Positions 1 to 7,593 of a stretch of 57,526 nucleotides of DNA are shown here, one piece after another (the first letter of the stretch is position 1; every line of letters begins with the position of its first letter). The notes under the pieces are model-generated. The model saw nothing but the letters and a program-made list of their open reading frames with translations. It ran no database searches and was not told the DNA's origin. The translations under genes and the position numbers were made by a program. Origin of the DNA: DASQFU01 sp035632955 (lineage in GTDB: Bacteria > Eisenbacteria > RBG-16-71-46); NCBI GenBank assembly GCA_035632955.1, contig DASQFU010000027.1:1-57526 (forward strand). The letters run 5' to 3'.

Positions 1-936
1 GCGGTCGGCGAAACGCTCGCGACGCTCGAGGCGCGCGCCATGACCTACCGCGCGCGCCAGCCGGAGGCGTCCTCGGGCGACCGGCCGCCGAGCGGTGACG
101 ACGAGGGCGCCGAGCGCGAGGACGCCACGTTCATTCGCACCGCTCGCTTTGGCGACGCCATGGATCGCGTGATCGTCCGCGGCAACGGACAGCCGACGTA
201 TCTGCTCCCCGACATCGCCTACCATCGCGACAAGCGAAGCCGCGGCTTCCGGCACACGATCGACCTCTGGGGTCCGGACCACCACGGGTACGTGGCGCGG
301 ATGACGGCGGCGCTCGGCGCGCTCGGCGTCGAGCCGGACTTCCTCGAGGTTGTGATCGTGCAGCAGGTCAACCTGCTGGCCGGTGGGCAACCGGTGAAGA
401 TGAGCAAGCGCGCGGGAGAGTTCATCACGCTCCGCGATCTCATGGACGACGTCGGGGCGGATCCCGCGAAGTTCTTCTTCCTGCTGCGCTCGACCAGCTC
501 GCATCTCGATTTCGATCTCGACCTGGCCAAGCGCCAGAACGACGAGAACCCGGCGTTCTACGTGCAGTACGCGCACGCGCGCATCGCTTCGATCCTGCGC
601 TATGCGGCCGAGCGTGGACTGGCGCCCGGGCGCGGCGCGGCGCTCGACCAGGCGGAGGAGCGTGTGCTGATCCGCAAGCTCGCGGCGTTCCCGGAGCTGG
701 TGCGCGGCGCGGCGCTGGCGCGTGAGCCGCATCGGGTTCCCGCCTACCTGATGGAGACCGCCGCCGAGTTCCATCGCTTCTACCACGCGTGCCGCGTGGT
801 CTCGGACGATCTCGGGCGTTCGCGCGCGCGCCTGCAGTTGAGCGAGGCGGCGCGGATCGTGTTACGCAACGGGCTCGACTTGATGGGCATCTCGGCGCCC
901 GAGCGTATGGAGCGTCCGGACGAGGTGGCGGCGTGA
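1..936 (+). CDS. argS: Arginyl-tRNA synthetase, C-terminal part (5' end outside window)
   Basis: Class I aminoacyl-tRNA synthetase that charges tRNA-Arg in the cytoplasm. The frame is open from the first base, so the start lies upstream. About 311 residues are present, roughly the last half of a usual 550-600 residue enzyme. Visible are the ArgRS stretch PTYLLPDIAYHRDK, then WGPDHHGYVARM, the KMSK-type signature KMSKRAG at about residue 134 of the fragment, and the helical DALR anticodon-binding domain beginning near FYVQYAHARIASILR. The HIGH motif must lie outside the window. The stop overlaps the GTG start of the next gene (GTGA), so the two are probably translationally coupled. The family call is secure. 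Confidence 0.96.
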   Translation, partial: AVGETLATLEARAMTYRARQPEASSGDRPPSGDDEGAEREDATFIRTARFGDAMDRVIVRGNGQPTYLLPDIAYHRDKRSRGFRHTIDLWGPDHHGYVARMTAALGALGVEPDFLEVVIVQQVNLLAGGQPVKMSKRAGEFITLRDLMDDVGADPAKFFFLLRSTSSHLDFDLDLAKRQNDENPAFYVQYAHARIASILRYAAERGLAPGRGAALDQAEERVLIRKLAAFPELVRGAALAREPHRVPAYLMETAAEFHRFYHACRVVSDDLGRSRARLQLSEAARIVLRNGLDLMGISAPERMERPDEVAA

Positions 937-1877
937 AGGGCGCGGACATCCTGGTCGTCGGCTCGGTCGCGCTCGACTCGATTCGCACGCCGTTCGGCGA
1001 GATCGAGGACGCGCTCGGCGGCTCGGCGTCCTACTTCGCGTGCGCAGCCAGTCATTTTGCCCCGGTGCGGGTCGTCGCCGTGGTGGGCGAGGATTTTCCC
1101 GCCCGGCATCGCGAGCTGTTCGCCTCCCGCCGCATCGACCTGAGCGGGCTCGAATCCGCGGCGGGGCGAACCTTTCGCTGGCGCGGCGAGTACACCACCG
1201 AGCTCGGCCATGCGCACACGCTCGAGACCCAGCTCAACGTGTTCTCGACCTTCCATCCCCGGCTCGACGACGGCCATCGCCGCTGCCGGTACGTGTTCCT
1301 CGCCAACATCGATCCCGACCTCCAGCTCGAAGTGCTGGCCCAGATGCGCACGCCGCGCCTCACCCTCTCGGACACCATGAACTACTGGATCGCCCGCAAG
1401 CCCGACCGCGTGCTGGAAGTGCTGCGGCGGGTGGACGTGGCGCTGCTCAACGAAGAGGAAGCGCGCGCGCTGAGCGGCGAGACCAATCTGGTGCGCGCCG
1501 CCGGGCGGCTGATCGACCAGGGCGCCCGCGCGGTGATCGTCAAGAAGGGCGAGCACGGCGCGCTCTACCGCTCGGCCGACGAGCTGTTCGTGACGCCGGC
1601 CTATCCGCTGGCCGGGGTGTGGGACCCGACCGGAGCCGGCGATTCGTTCGCCGGCGGGTTTTTGGGCTGGCTCGCGCGTGCAGGCGAGCACGAGGGACCC
1701 CCGCTGCGGCTGGCGCTCGCGTGCGGCGCGGCGCTGGCGTCGATCGCGATCGAAGCGTTCTCCCCCCAGCGCCTGGTCGAGACCGACACGGCCGAGATCC
1801 AGAGTCGGGTCGAAGCGCTTCATCGCATGGTGCGCTACGAGGTGCCGTCGCTGTTCGAGGATCCCGCCCGCCCCTGA
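933..1877 (+). CDS. PfkB-family (ribokinase-like) carbohydrate or nucleoside kinase
   Basis: Cytoplasmic ATP-dependent kinase of about 314 residues. The N-terminus ILVVGSVALDSI and the glycine pair in ALGGSASYFA match the PfkB substrate-binding start. The C-terminal signature DPTGAGDSFAGG near residue 231 holds the catalytic Asp and the anion hole. GTG at 933 was chosen because it overlaps the argS stop by 4 nt and places the first beta strand correctly; an upstream frame extension lies wholly inside argS. Related proteins in several phyla are annotated as sugar kinases next to housekeeping genes. The substrate cannot be read from the sequence; sugar, adenosine and inosine are all possible. 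An extended -10 element lies just past the stop, so this gene probably ends the argS transcription unit. Confidence 0.9.
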   Translation: MKGADILVVGSVALDSIRTPFGEIEDALGGSASYFACAASHFAPVRVVAVVGEDFPARHRELFASRRIDLSGLESAAGRTFRWRGEYTTELGHAHTLETQLNVFSTFHPRLDDGHRRCRYVFLANIDPDLQLEVLAQMRTPRLTLSDTMNYWIARKPDRVLEVLRRVDVALLNEEEARALSGETNLVRAAGRLIDQGARAVIVKKGEHGALYRSADELFVTPAYPLAGVWDPTGAGDSFAGGFLGWLARAGEHEGPPLRLALACGAALASIAIEAFSPQRLVETDTAEIQSRVEALHRMVRYEVPSLFEDPARP

Positions 1878-1890
1878 GGCCGGTTTTCCG

Positions 1891-1899
1891 TGCTAGAAT
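1891..1899 (+). promoter_or_regulatory. Extended -10 promoter element (TGCTAGAAT)
   Basis: TGC followed by TAGAAT is an extended -10 motif. No good -35 hexamer lies 16-18 nt upstream, which fits extended -10 promoters. A transcript starting near 1906 would give a leader of about 40 nt ahead of the SD-like GGGAGGG at 1930-1936. It would drive the conserved hypothetical gene that follows. Confidence 0.4.
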
Positions 1900-1944
1900 C
1901 CCAACGCACGACGTGACCTCGACTCGGACGGGAGGGCCCATCCC

Positions 1945-2703
1945 CTGACCCTGGATACCTCGCGAACCTCCTGGATCGGCAAGGCCGAGACCGCCATTCG
2001 CGCCCTGCGTGACGTCGAAGAGGCGAGCATTCAGCTCGAAGGCGACGACATCAGGGAGGTCCACATCCTGTCGCGCTCGAGCCGTCCGCCCAAGCAGATC
2101 GTCCGCGACGTCCAGACCGTTCTGATGACGCGCTTCAACCGTCACATCGACTACCGCGTCGTATCGGTCGCCTACGTCAAAGGCGACTCCGCACCGGCTC
2201 CACCGGTGGTGCTGGCGCCGCGCGCGGAGTCGACGACCGACGAACACCGCACACCCGAACCCGAACCGCTGCCCGCCGCCGAGCGCATCCGCTATGGCGG
2301 CGTGAACCTGTTCGTCTCCGGGCCGCGCACGCAGGCTCAGGTCGAGCTCCAGTGGAAGGGACTGCCGCGGCTCGGCAGCGCGTCCGGCTGGAGCACGCGC
2401 AACGGCTCGTATCAGTTGGTCGCGCAGGCAACCGTGGCCGCGGTGCAGGAGTTCCTCGCCGAAGAGGTCGCCCTGGGCGTGCAAGAGGTTGACATGGTTC
2501 GGCTTGGCCGCCGGCGCGCCGTCGTCGTGTCGGTTTCGCTGCTGGCCGACCGCCAGGAGAAAGTGCTGGTCGGAAGCTGCGTCGTGGAGCAGGATGTGCC
2601 ACAAGCCGTCGTCCTGGCCACGCTCGCGGCTCTCAACCGCGTCGTCGGTGGGCTCCGCAGCAAGGAGCCGACCGAATACATCTTGAGACCGACATCGACC
2701 TAG
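1945..2703 (+). CDS. Conserved hypothetical protein (about 252 aa), probable CTG start
   Basis: I cannot assign a function. The N-terminal about 75 residues (TSWIGKAETAIRALRDVEE, then REVHILSRSSRPPKQIVRDVQ and HIDYRVVSVAYV) look like a small alpha/beta domain. A low-complexity Pro/Glu linker follows at about residues 85-105. The C-terminal about 130 residues hold a second alpha/beta domain ending in ALNRVVGG and a conserved-looking tail. From memory, similar two-domain proteins of unknown function occur in Clostridia, often near regulators. The frame is open from 1897, but its first ATG is 2125, which would remove the N-terminal domain. CTG 1945, 8 nt after GGGAGGG, retains it. The HD-GYP gene downstream may be functionally linked; that is inference only. 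Confidence 0.6.
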   Translation: MTLDTSRTSWIGKAETAIRALRDVEEASIQLEGDDIREVHILSRSSRPPKQIVRDVQTVLMTRFNRHIDYRVVSVAYVKGDSAPAPPVVLAPRAESTTDEHRTPEPEPLPAAERIRYGGVNLFVSGPRTQAQVELQWKGLPRLGSASGWSTRNGSYQLVAQATVAAVQEFLAEEVALGVQEVDMVRLGRRRAVVVSVSLLADRQEKVLVGSCVVEQDVPQAVVLATLAALNRVVGGLRSKEPTEYILRPTST

Positions 2704-2798
2704 GAGGAAGTAGCGGAGCGACGTCCTTTGGAAGCGAAGCGGACCCACCTGTAGGGCAGTTGTCCCGTGCAGAATTCAAACGTGAGGAGGTGGGCTTC

Positions 2799-2858
2799 GT
2801 GAACTTCATGGACGTGTTGGTTGAACTCGTAAGCTTCTTCAGCAAGGCGGGTTGGTAA
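2799..2858 (+). CDS. Putative 19-residue microprotein or leader peptide in an AT-richer intergenic gap
   Basis: The 266-nt gap between the conserved hypothetical gene and the HD-GYP gene is visibly less GC-rich than its flanks. A perfect Shine-Dalgarno AGGAGG (2785-2790) lies 8 nt before GTG 2799, which opens a 19-codon frame reading VNFMDVLVELVSFFSKAGW. The product would be a short amphipathic or hydrophobic helix. An inverted repeat (CGGGTT, 3-nt loop, AACCCG) covers the stop codon. No U-tract follows, so it is not a standard terminator. This could be a regulatory leader or a membrane microprotein, or it may be chance. The rest of the gap shows nothing recognisable. Confidence 0.3.
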   Translation: MNFMDVLVELVSFFSKAGW

Positions 2859-2969
2859 CCCGACCGAGCTGCTGTGAAGTGACCTGAGCAATACCCGAAG
2901 TGCTCCGAAGTGGATGTCGGTCTCCTTTTCATCCCCGCGTCGCTCGAACATCCCCGCCGATAGGGATCC

Positions 2970-4325
2970 GTGAACCGCCCACACCGCGCACGATATCCCC
3001 GACGTTTCTGGGTGTACTACGCGGCCGTGCTGCTGCTCGCCGTGGCGGGCCTCACGGTGCTCACGCCCCAGGCCGGACCGGTCCCGGCCACCACGCTGAT
3101 CGTGGTGCTGGTGTTCATGGTGTTGAGCGAAGCGACCGCGATCGCCCTGCCGACCGGCGGCTACGTATCGGTCGGCGCGGTGTTCGACCTCGCGTGCCTG
3201 CTGATTCTCGGGCCCATCTACACCGCCTGGCTCAACGCGATCGCCACGGTCGTCACGCAGGGCGTGATGCTGCGCAAGCCGTGGGTCAAGGTGATCCACA
3301 ATCTCGCGATCTTCGTGCTCACGGCGTTCGCGGCCGGCTACGCGTTCATCGCCGCCGGCGGCACCGTCGGCAAGCTGGCGTTCCCGGCCGACATCCCACG
3401 CCTGCTGCTGTGCGGCGCGGTCTATTTCCTGTGCAACTCGATGCTGGTGTCGGTCGTGATCGGGCTCACGAGCGGCCTGAATCCTTGGCGTATCTGGCAG
3501 CGCAACTTCCTCCAGAGCATCCTGCACCACCTTTCGTTCGTCGCGCTCGGCTCGCTGGTCGCGGTGGTCTATCTCGGCGCCGGGCCCTGGGGGCTGGTGC
3601 TGTTCGGCATCCCGTTCCTGGTCGCTCGCCATTCGTTCAAGCTCTACGTCGAGCTCAAGACCGACCTCAAGGATTTCGTGCGCGCGCTCGCCGAAGTGTT
3701 GGAGGAGATCGACCCGTACACGCGGCAGCATTCGGTGCGGGTGGCGCACTACGCCGTCCAGCTCGCGCGCGGGTTGCGCCTGCCCGAGCGCGAGGTGGAC
3801 GAGATCGAGTACGCGGCGCTGGTCCACGATCTCGGCAAGATCGGCCCGCATCATCAGCACATCCTGCAGAAGGCGGGCAGCCTGTCGCACGAGGAGCAGC
3901 GCACGTTGCGCGGCCACCCGGCGGCCGGCGCCGAGATCGTCGCGACCGTGCGCGCGTTGCGGCGCGCGGCCGAGATCGTGCGCACCCACCACGAGCGTCC
4001 CGACGGGCAGGGGTATCCCAACGGCTTGCGCAGCCAGGACGTTCCGGTCGGTGCGCGCGTCCTCAACGTCTCGGACGCGTTCGACGCCATGACGTCCGAT
4101 CGCCCGTACCGGCGTGCGCTGTCGATGGACGCCGCCCTGCGTGAGCTGTCGCGCGGCGCCGGCACTCAGTTCGACACCGATGTCGTCGCGTGCCTGATGC
4201 GGCTGCATCGCCAGGGCGAGTTCCCGCTGATCCCGAGCCCGAGCAGCGAGGAGCTGCTGATGCTGCGCGTGCGCGGTGCGCCCCGCGTGCGGGATCCCGA
4301 ACCCCGCCAGGTGACCGTGCGTTGA
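2970..4325 (+). CDS. Membrane-anchored HD-GYP domain protein (probable c-di-GMP phosphodiesterase)
   Basis: A 451-residue inner-membrane signalling protein. Residues about 10-225 form several hydrophobic segments resembling a MASE-type membrane sensor. The cytoplasmic HD-GYP domain follows from about residue 245. The HD pair is in VHDLGKIG near residue 284, and the GYP signature HHERPDGQGYPNGL starts near residue 341, followed by DAFDAMTSDRPYR. These are the metal- and substrate-binding elements of active c-di-GMP phosphodiesterases. One departure is PHHQHIL where many members have a PD motif after GKIG. The start is GTG 2970. The stop TGA shares a base with the purM ATG (TTGATG), so translation may be coupled even though the roles are unrelated. 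Confidence 0.88.
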   Translation: MNRPHRARYPRRFWVYYAAVLLLAVAGLTVLTPQAGPVPATTLIVVLVFMVLSEATAIALPTGGYVSVGAVFDLACLLILGPIYTAWLNAIATVVTQGVMLRKPWVKVIHNLAIFVLTAFAAGYAFIAAGGTVGKLAFPADIPRLLLCGAVYFLCNSMLVSVVIGLTSGLNPWRIWQRNFLQSILHHLSFVALGSLVAVVYLGAGPWGLVLFGIPFLVARHSFKLYVELKTDLKDFVRALAEVLEEIDPYTRQHSVRVAHYAVQLARGLRLPEREVDEIEYAALVHDLGKIGPHHQHILQKAGSLSHEEQRTLRGHPAAGAEIVATVRALRRAAEIVRTHHERPDGQGYPNGLRSQDVPVGARVLNVSDAFDAMTSDRPYRRALSMDAALRELSRGAGTQFDTDVVACLMRLHRQGEFPLIPSPSSEELLMLRVRGAPRVRDPEPRQVTVR

Positions 4326-5362
4326 TGCGCTACCGCGACGCCGGCGTGGACGTCGCCCGCGCCGACGCGATCAAGGAGCGACTCGGCGCCACCGTGCGCG
4401 CGACCTGGAGCGCCGCCGTCCATCCGCTCACGGGTGGCTTTGCCGGCGTCGCCGCCTGGCCCGAAAAACCGGGCGTCCTGCTCGCGGCGACGATGGACGG
4501 CGTCGGCACGAAGCTCCATCTGGCCCGGGCGGCGGGCCGTCTCGCGGACGCCGCCGCCGACCTCGTCTATCACTGCGCGAACGATCTGCTGGTTCATGGC
4601 GCGCGGCCGTTCGCGTTCCTCGACTACATCGCCCAATCGCGACTCGAAGCGGACGCCGTGCAGACACTGGTCGAAGGGCTGGCACGCGCCTGCCGCGAGG
4701 TCGGCGCCGCGGTGCTCGGCGGCGAGACGGCCGAGATGCCCGACATCTACGTCACCGGCGCCGTCGATCTCGCCGGCTGCATGATCGGCGTGCTCGACGC
4801 CGAGGATCTGCTCGATGGGCGGGCGGTGCGCGCCGGCGATCGCGTGCTCGGGCTCGCCTCCGCCGGCCTCCACACCAACGGATTCTCGCTCGCGCGCCGC
4901 GTGCTCGCGGACTCGGGACTGGACCTCGCGGATCGCTTGCCGGACGGCCGGGGCGAAACGGTGGGCGATGCACTGCTCGCTCCCCATCGCTGGTACGGCC
5001 CAGCGCTCGGTCCGCTGGTGCACGGCGCGCACGGCCAGGCGCCGGTGCGGGCACTCGCGCACGTGACCGGCGGTGGCGTGGCCGGCAATCTCGTGCGGGT
5101 CTTGCCGGAGGGCGCGCGCGCCCGACTCTCGGCCTCGACGTGGGCGCGCCCGGCGGTGTTCCGGTGGCTGATCGAGACCGGCCGGGTACCGGAAGCGGAC
5201 GCGCGCGAGGCGCTGAATCTCGGCATCGGCATGATCGTGGTGTGTGATTCGGCGCAGGCCGACGCGCTGGCCGCACGTCTGGAAGGGGCGGGCGAGCGGG
5301 TCTATGCGCTCGGCGACGTGGTCGCAGGAGAGCGCGGCGTGGAATGGACGGAGGGCCCCTGA
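4325..5362 (+). CDS. purM: Phosphoribosylformylglycinamidine cyclo-ligase (AIR synthetase)
   Basis: Cytoplasmic enzyme of de novo purine synthesis that converts FGAM plus ATP to AIR. It has 345 residues, the normal length. Family features: MRYRDAGVDVARAD at the N-terminus, LLAATMDGVGTKLHLA, the ATP-binding segment HCANDLLVHGARPFAFLDY, GGETAEMPDIY, and HVTGGGVAGNL towards the C-terminus. It belongs to the same superfamily as PurL, found 9 kb downstream. ATG 4325 overlaps the preceding stop. The other pur genes here (purB, L, Q, F) lie in a separate run, so purM is detached from them. Confidence 0.96.
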   Translation: MRYRDAGVDVARADAIKERLGATVRATWSAAVHPLTGGFAGVAAWPEKPGVLLAATMDGVGTKLHLARAAGRLADAAADLVYHCANDLLVHGARPFAFLDYIAQSRLEADAVQTLVEGLARACREVGAAVLGGETAEMPDIYVTGAVDLAGCMIGVLDAEDLLDGRAVRAGDRVLGLASAGLHTNGFSLARRVLADSGLDLADRLPDGRGETVGDALLAPHRWYGPALGPLVHGAHGQAPVRALAHVTGGGVAGNLVRVLPEGARARLSASTWARPAVFRWLIETGRVPEADAREALNLGIGMIVVCDSAQADALAARLEGAGERVYALGDVVAGERGVEWTEGP

Positions 5363-5405
5363 GACGCGAAAGAGGGCGAGGCATGGGAGGAGGGGAGGAA
5401 GGGAA

Positions 5406-6491
5406 ATGGGACGGGGAGGGGACGCCGGGAGGGGTGAGGTGAGCCGGGGAGAGATCGAACGGCACTCGCGTGACGAGGGACGGAACGCAGGCGCAGGCGC
5501 AGGCGGCGCGATCGTGACCCCCGAGATGGTCGGGGAGTCGCCCGCGTGGCGGGAGGTGTGCCGGGCACTCCTGCCGATCGCGGAGAGTGAGTTGCCGGTG
5601 CTGGTGCTGGGCGAGACCGGGACCGGCAAGGAGCTGGTGGCGCGGGCGCTCCACGCCGAGAGCCCGCGGCGGCGCCGGCCGTTCGTGGCGCACAACTGCG
5701 GCGCCACGCCCGACACCCTGATCGAAAGCGAGCTGTTCGGCCATGCACGCGGCGCCTTCACCGGTGCGATCTCGGACCGCGCCGGCTTGTTCGAGGCGGC
5801 AGATCAGGGAACGTTGTTCCTGGACGAGATCGGCGATGCGAGCCCGCTCCTGCAGATGAAGCTGCTGCGCGTGCTGCAGGAAGGCGAGGCGCGGCGTGTC
5901 GGCGACACGCGGGTCCGGCGGCTCGACGTGCGGCTGGTGTCCGCGACCCACTGCGAACTCGAAGAGGCGGTGGCGTCCGGCACGTTTCGCGCCGACCTCT
6001 ACTACCGGTTGAACGCCGTGCGGCTGCGGATTCCACCGCTGCGCGAGCGCGGGCAGGACGTGATGGTGCTCGCGCGTCACTTCGTGGCGCAGGCCGCAGC
6101 CGGATGTGGAGCAACGCCGCCGGCCGTCTCGCCCGAGCTGGCGCGTGAGCTGATGCGCCACCGCTGGCCGGGCAACGTGCGGGAGCTGGCCAACGGCTGC
6201 GCCTACGCCGTGCGCGTCGCGGGCGCGCGCGACGTCGTCGACGTTCGTCATTGGCCGGAGCTCACCTCGCTCGCGACCGTGGGGGCGGCGCACGGGCTGC
6301 ATGCCGAGACGCGCGCTCTGGAAGAACGCCGGCTGCGCGAGACGCTGGCGCGCGTGCACGGCAACAAGTCGCGTGCCGCGCGCGCGCTCGGATTGTCGCG
6401 CCAGGGATTGTTGAAGAAGTTGCGCCGCTACGGACTCGCGCCGCACGAATCGATCGTGGCGACGCTTGACGCTCCCGAGACGCCTCCCTAA
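5406..6491 (+). CDS. Sigma-54-dependent transcriptional activator lacking a receiver domain
   Basis: Bacterial enhancer-binding protein of about 361 residues. After a short, Gly/Arg-rich N-terminal tail of about 40 residues there is an AAA+ domain: Walker A GETGTGKE near residue 69, the sigma-54 contact loop GAFTGA near residue 116, Walker B-type TLFLDEIGD, and the sensor region DLYYRLN. A Fis-type helix-turn-helix closes the protein (NKSRAARALGLSRQGLLKKL). There is no response-regulator, PAS or GAF sensor domain, so activity must be set by expression level or by a partner protein. ATG 5406 was picked for its strong upstream SD (GGGGAGGAAGGG). It follows purM directly; its target genes are unknown. 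Confidence 0.88.
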   Translation: MGRGGDAGRGEVSRGEIERHSRDEGRNAGAGAGGAIVTPEMVGESPAWREVCRALLPIAESELPVLVLGETGTGKELVARALHAESPRRRRPFVAHNCGATPDTLIESELFGHARGAFTGAISDRAGLFEAADQGTLFLDEIGDASPLLQMKLLRVLQEGEARRVGDTRVRRLDVRLVSATHCELEEAVASGTFRADLYYRLNAVRLRIPPLRERGQDVMVLARHFVAQAAAGCGATPPAVSPELARELMRHRWPGNVRELANGCAYAVRVAGARDVVDVRHWPELTSLATVGAAHGLHAETRALEERRLRETLARVHGNKSRAARALGLSRQGLLKKLRRYGLAPHESIVATLDAPETPP

Positions 6492-6494
6492 ACT
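6466..6494 (+). promoter_or_regulatory. Sigma-70-type promoter for the Gfo/Idh/MocA oxidoreductase gene
   Basis: TTGACG (6466-6471), a 17-nt spacer and TAAACT (6489-6494) match the -35/-10 consensus at 5 of 6 and 4 of 6 positions. The -10 overlaps the end of the sigma-54 activator gene. The oxidoreductase GTG lies 30 nt downstream of the -10 and has its own AAGGAGGAG ribosome site. Confidence 0.55.
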
Positions 6495-6524
6495 GCGCGC
6501 CGACGTCTGCCCAAGGAGGAGCAC

Positions 6525-7538
6525 GTGGCGCGCAAAGCGTTGCGCATCGGGCTGGTCGGCGTAGGGGCGGCCGCGCAGATCAGCCACATCCCCGCCATCA
6601 AACGGACCCCGGGTTTCGAGCTGGTCGCGCTCTGTGATCGCGATCCCGAGAAGGCGCAGCGCGTCGCACAGAAGTTCCAGGTGCCGTTCGCGACCGGACG
6701 GCTCGACGATCTCCTGGCGGACGGCGCGCTGGACGTCATCGACGTGTGCACGCCGAACTTCCTGCACGCGCCGGTCGCGGTCGCGGCGCTGGAGGCCGGC
6801 AAGCACGTCATGTGCGAGCGGCCGCTGGCGCGCAGCGCGGTCGAAGCGAGCCAGATGGTGAAGGCGGCCCGCAAGGCGGACCGGACGTTGATGTGCGTGG
6901 TCCAGCACCGCTTCCGGGCCGACGCCCAGCTGCTGCGCAAGTTCGTCGAGAAGGGCGATCTGGGCGAGATCTTCTTCGCCAAGGCGGGTTGGCTCCGGCA
7001 ACGGACCGAGTGGGACTCGGACGAGTGGCGGCGCCAGAAGCGCGAGTCGGGCGGCGGCGTGGTCCTCGATCTCGGTTTCCAGATGCTCGACCAGTTGCTG
7101 TGGGTGCTCGGCAGCCCGGGCGTGCGGTCGGTCACGGCGAGCGTGCATCGCTTGCGCACCGGGGAGGTCGAAGACAGCGCGACCGCGTTCCTGCGACTCG
7201 AGGGCGGCGCCACGCTCACGCTCGAGCTCACGTGGGGTCTGCTGATGGAGAAGGAGTTCGCTTACGTCAACCTGTTCGGTTCGGCGGGAGCGGCGCTGTT
7301 GAACCCGTTTCGCATCCACAAAGGCATGCACGGCACGCTGGTCAACGTCACCCCCACGCTCGACACCTCGCGCAACCAGTACAAGCAATCGATCGAAGAT
7401 CAGATCACCCATTTCGCCGACGCGTTGCGCAAGGGGCAGACGCCGATGGGAAACGGCGAGGAGATCCTGCCGATCATGGAGCTGATGGACGCGATCTACC
7501 GGTCGGCCGAGCAGGGCAAAGAGGTGAAGCTCGGCTGA
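6525..7538 (+). CDS. Gfo/Idh/MocA-family NAD(P)-dependent oxidoreductase
   Basis: A 337-residue cytoplasmic dehydrogenase-like protein. The N-terminal Rossmann fold is clear (RIGLVGVGAAAQISHIPA, residues about 5-22). The usual EKP motif appears as ERP in MCERPLARS near residue 97. The C-terminal alpha/beta domain contains GGGVVLDLGFQMLDQLLW, where the family normally has a substrate-facing His in HxxD. Here that position reads GFQMLD, so the classical catalytic His seems absent and the chemistry may differ. GTG 6525 follows AAGGAGGAG. The substrate is unknown; family members oxidise sugars, sugar nucleotides or inositols. Confidence 0.85.
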   Translation: MARKALRIGLVGVGAAAQISHIPAIKRTPGFELVALCDRDPEKAQRVAQKFQVPFATGRLDDLLADGALDVIDVCTPNFLHAPVAVAALEAGKHVMCERPLARSAVEASQMVKAARKADRTLMCVVQHRFRADAQLLRKFVEKGDLGEIFFAKAGWLRQRTEWDSDEWRRQKRESGGGVVLDLGFQMLDQLLWVLGSPGVRSVTASVHRLRTGEVEDSATAFLRLEGGATLTLELTWGLLMEKEFAYVNLFGSAGAALLNPFRIHKGMHGTLVNVTPTLDTSRNQYKQSIEDQITHFADALRKGQTPMGNGEEILPIMELMDAIYRSAEQGKEVKLG

Positions 7539-7593
7539 CCCGCGCGCGCCCTGGGGCGGCCGGCGTGAGCTCGGCCTGACGCTGCTCGGCGGG

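Noticed and set aside
2848..2863. Hairpin CGGGTT-GGT-AACCCG as a rho-independent terminator
   Set aside because: Short stem, 3-nt loop and no T-run after it. It is reported only as an inverted repeat over a small frame's stop.
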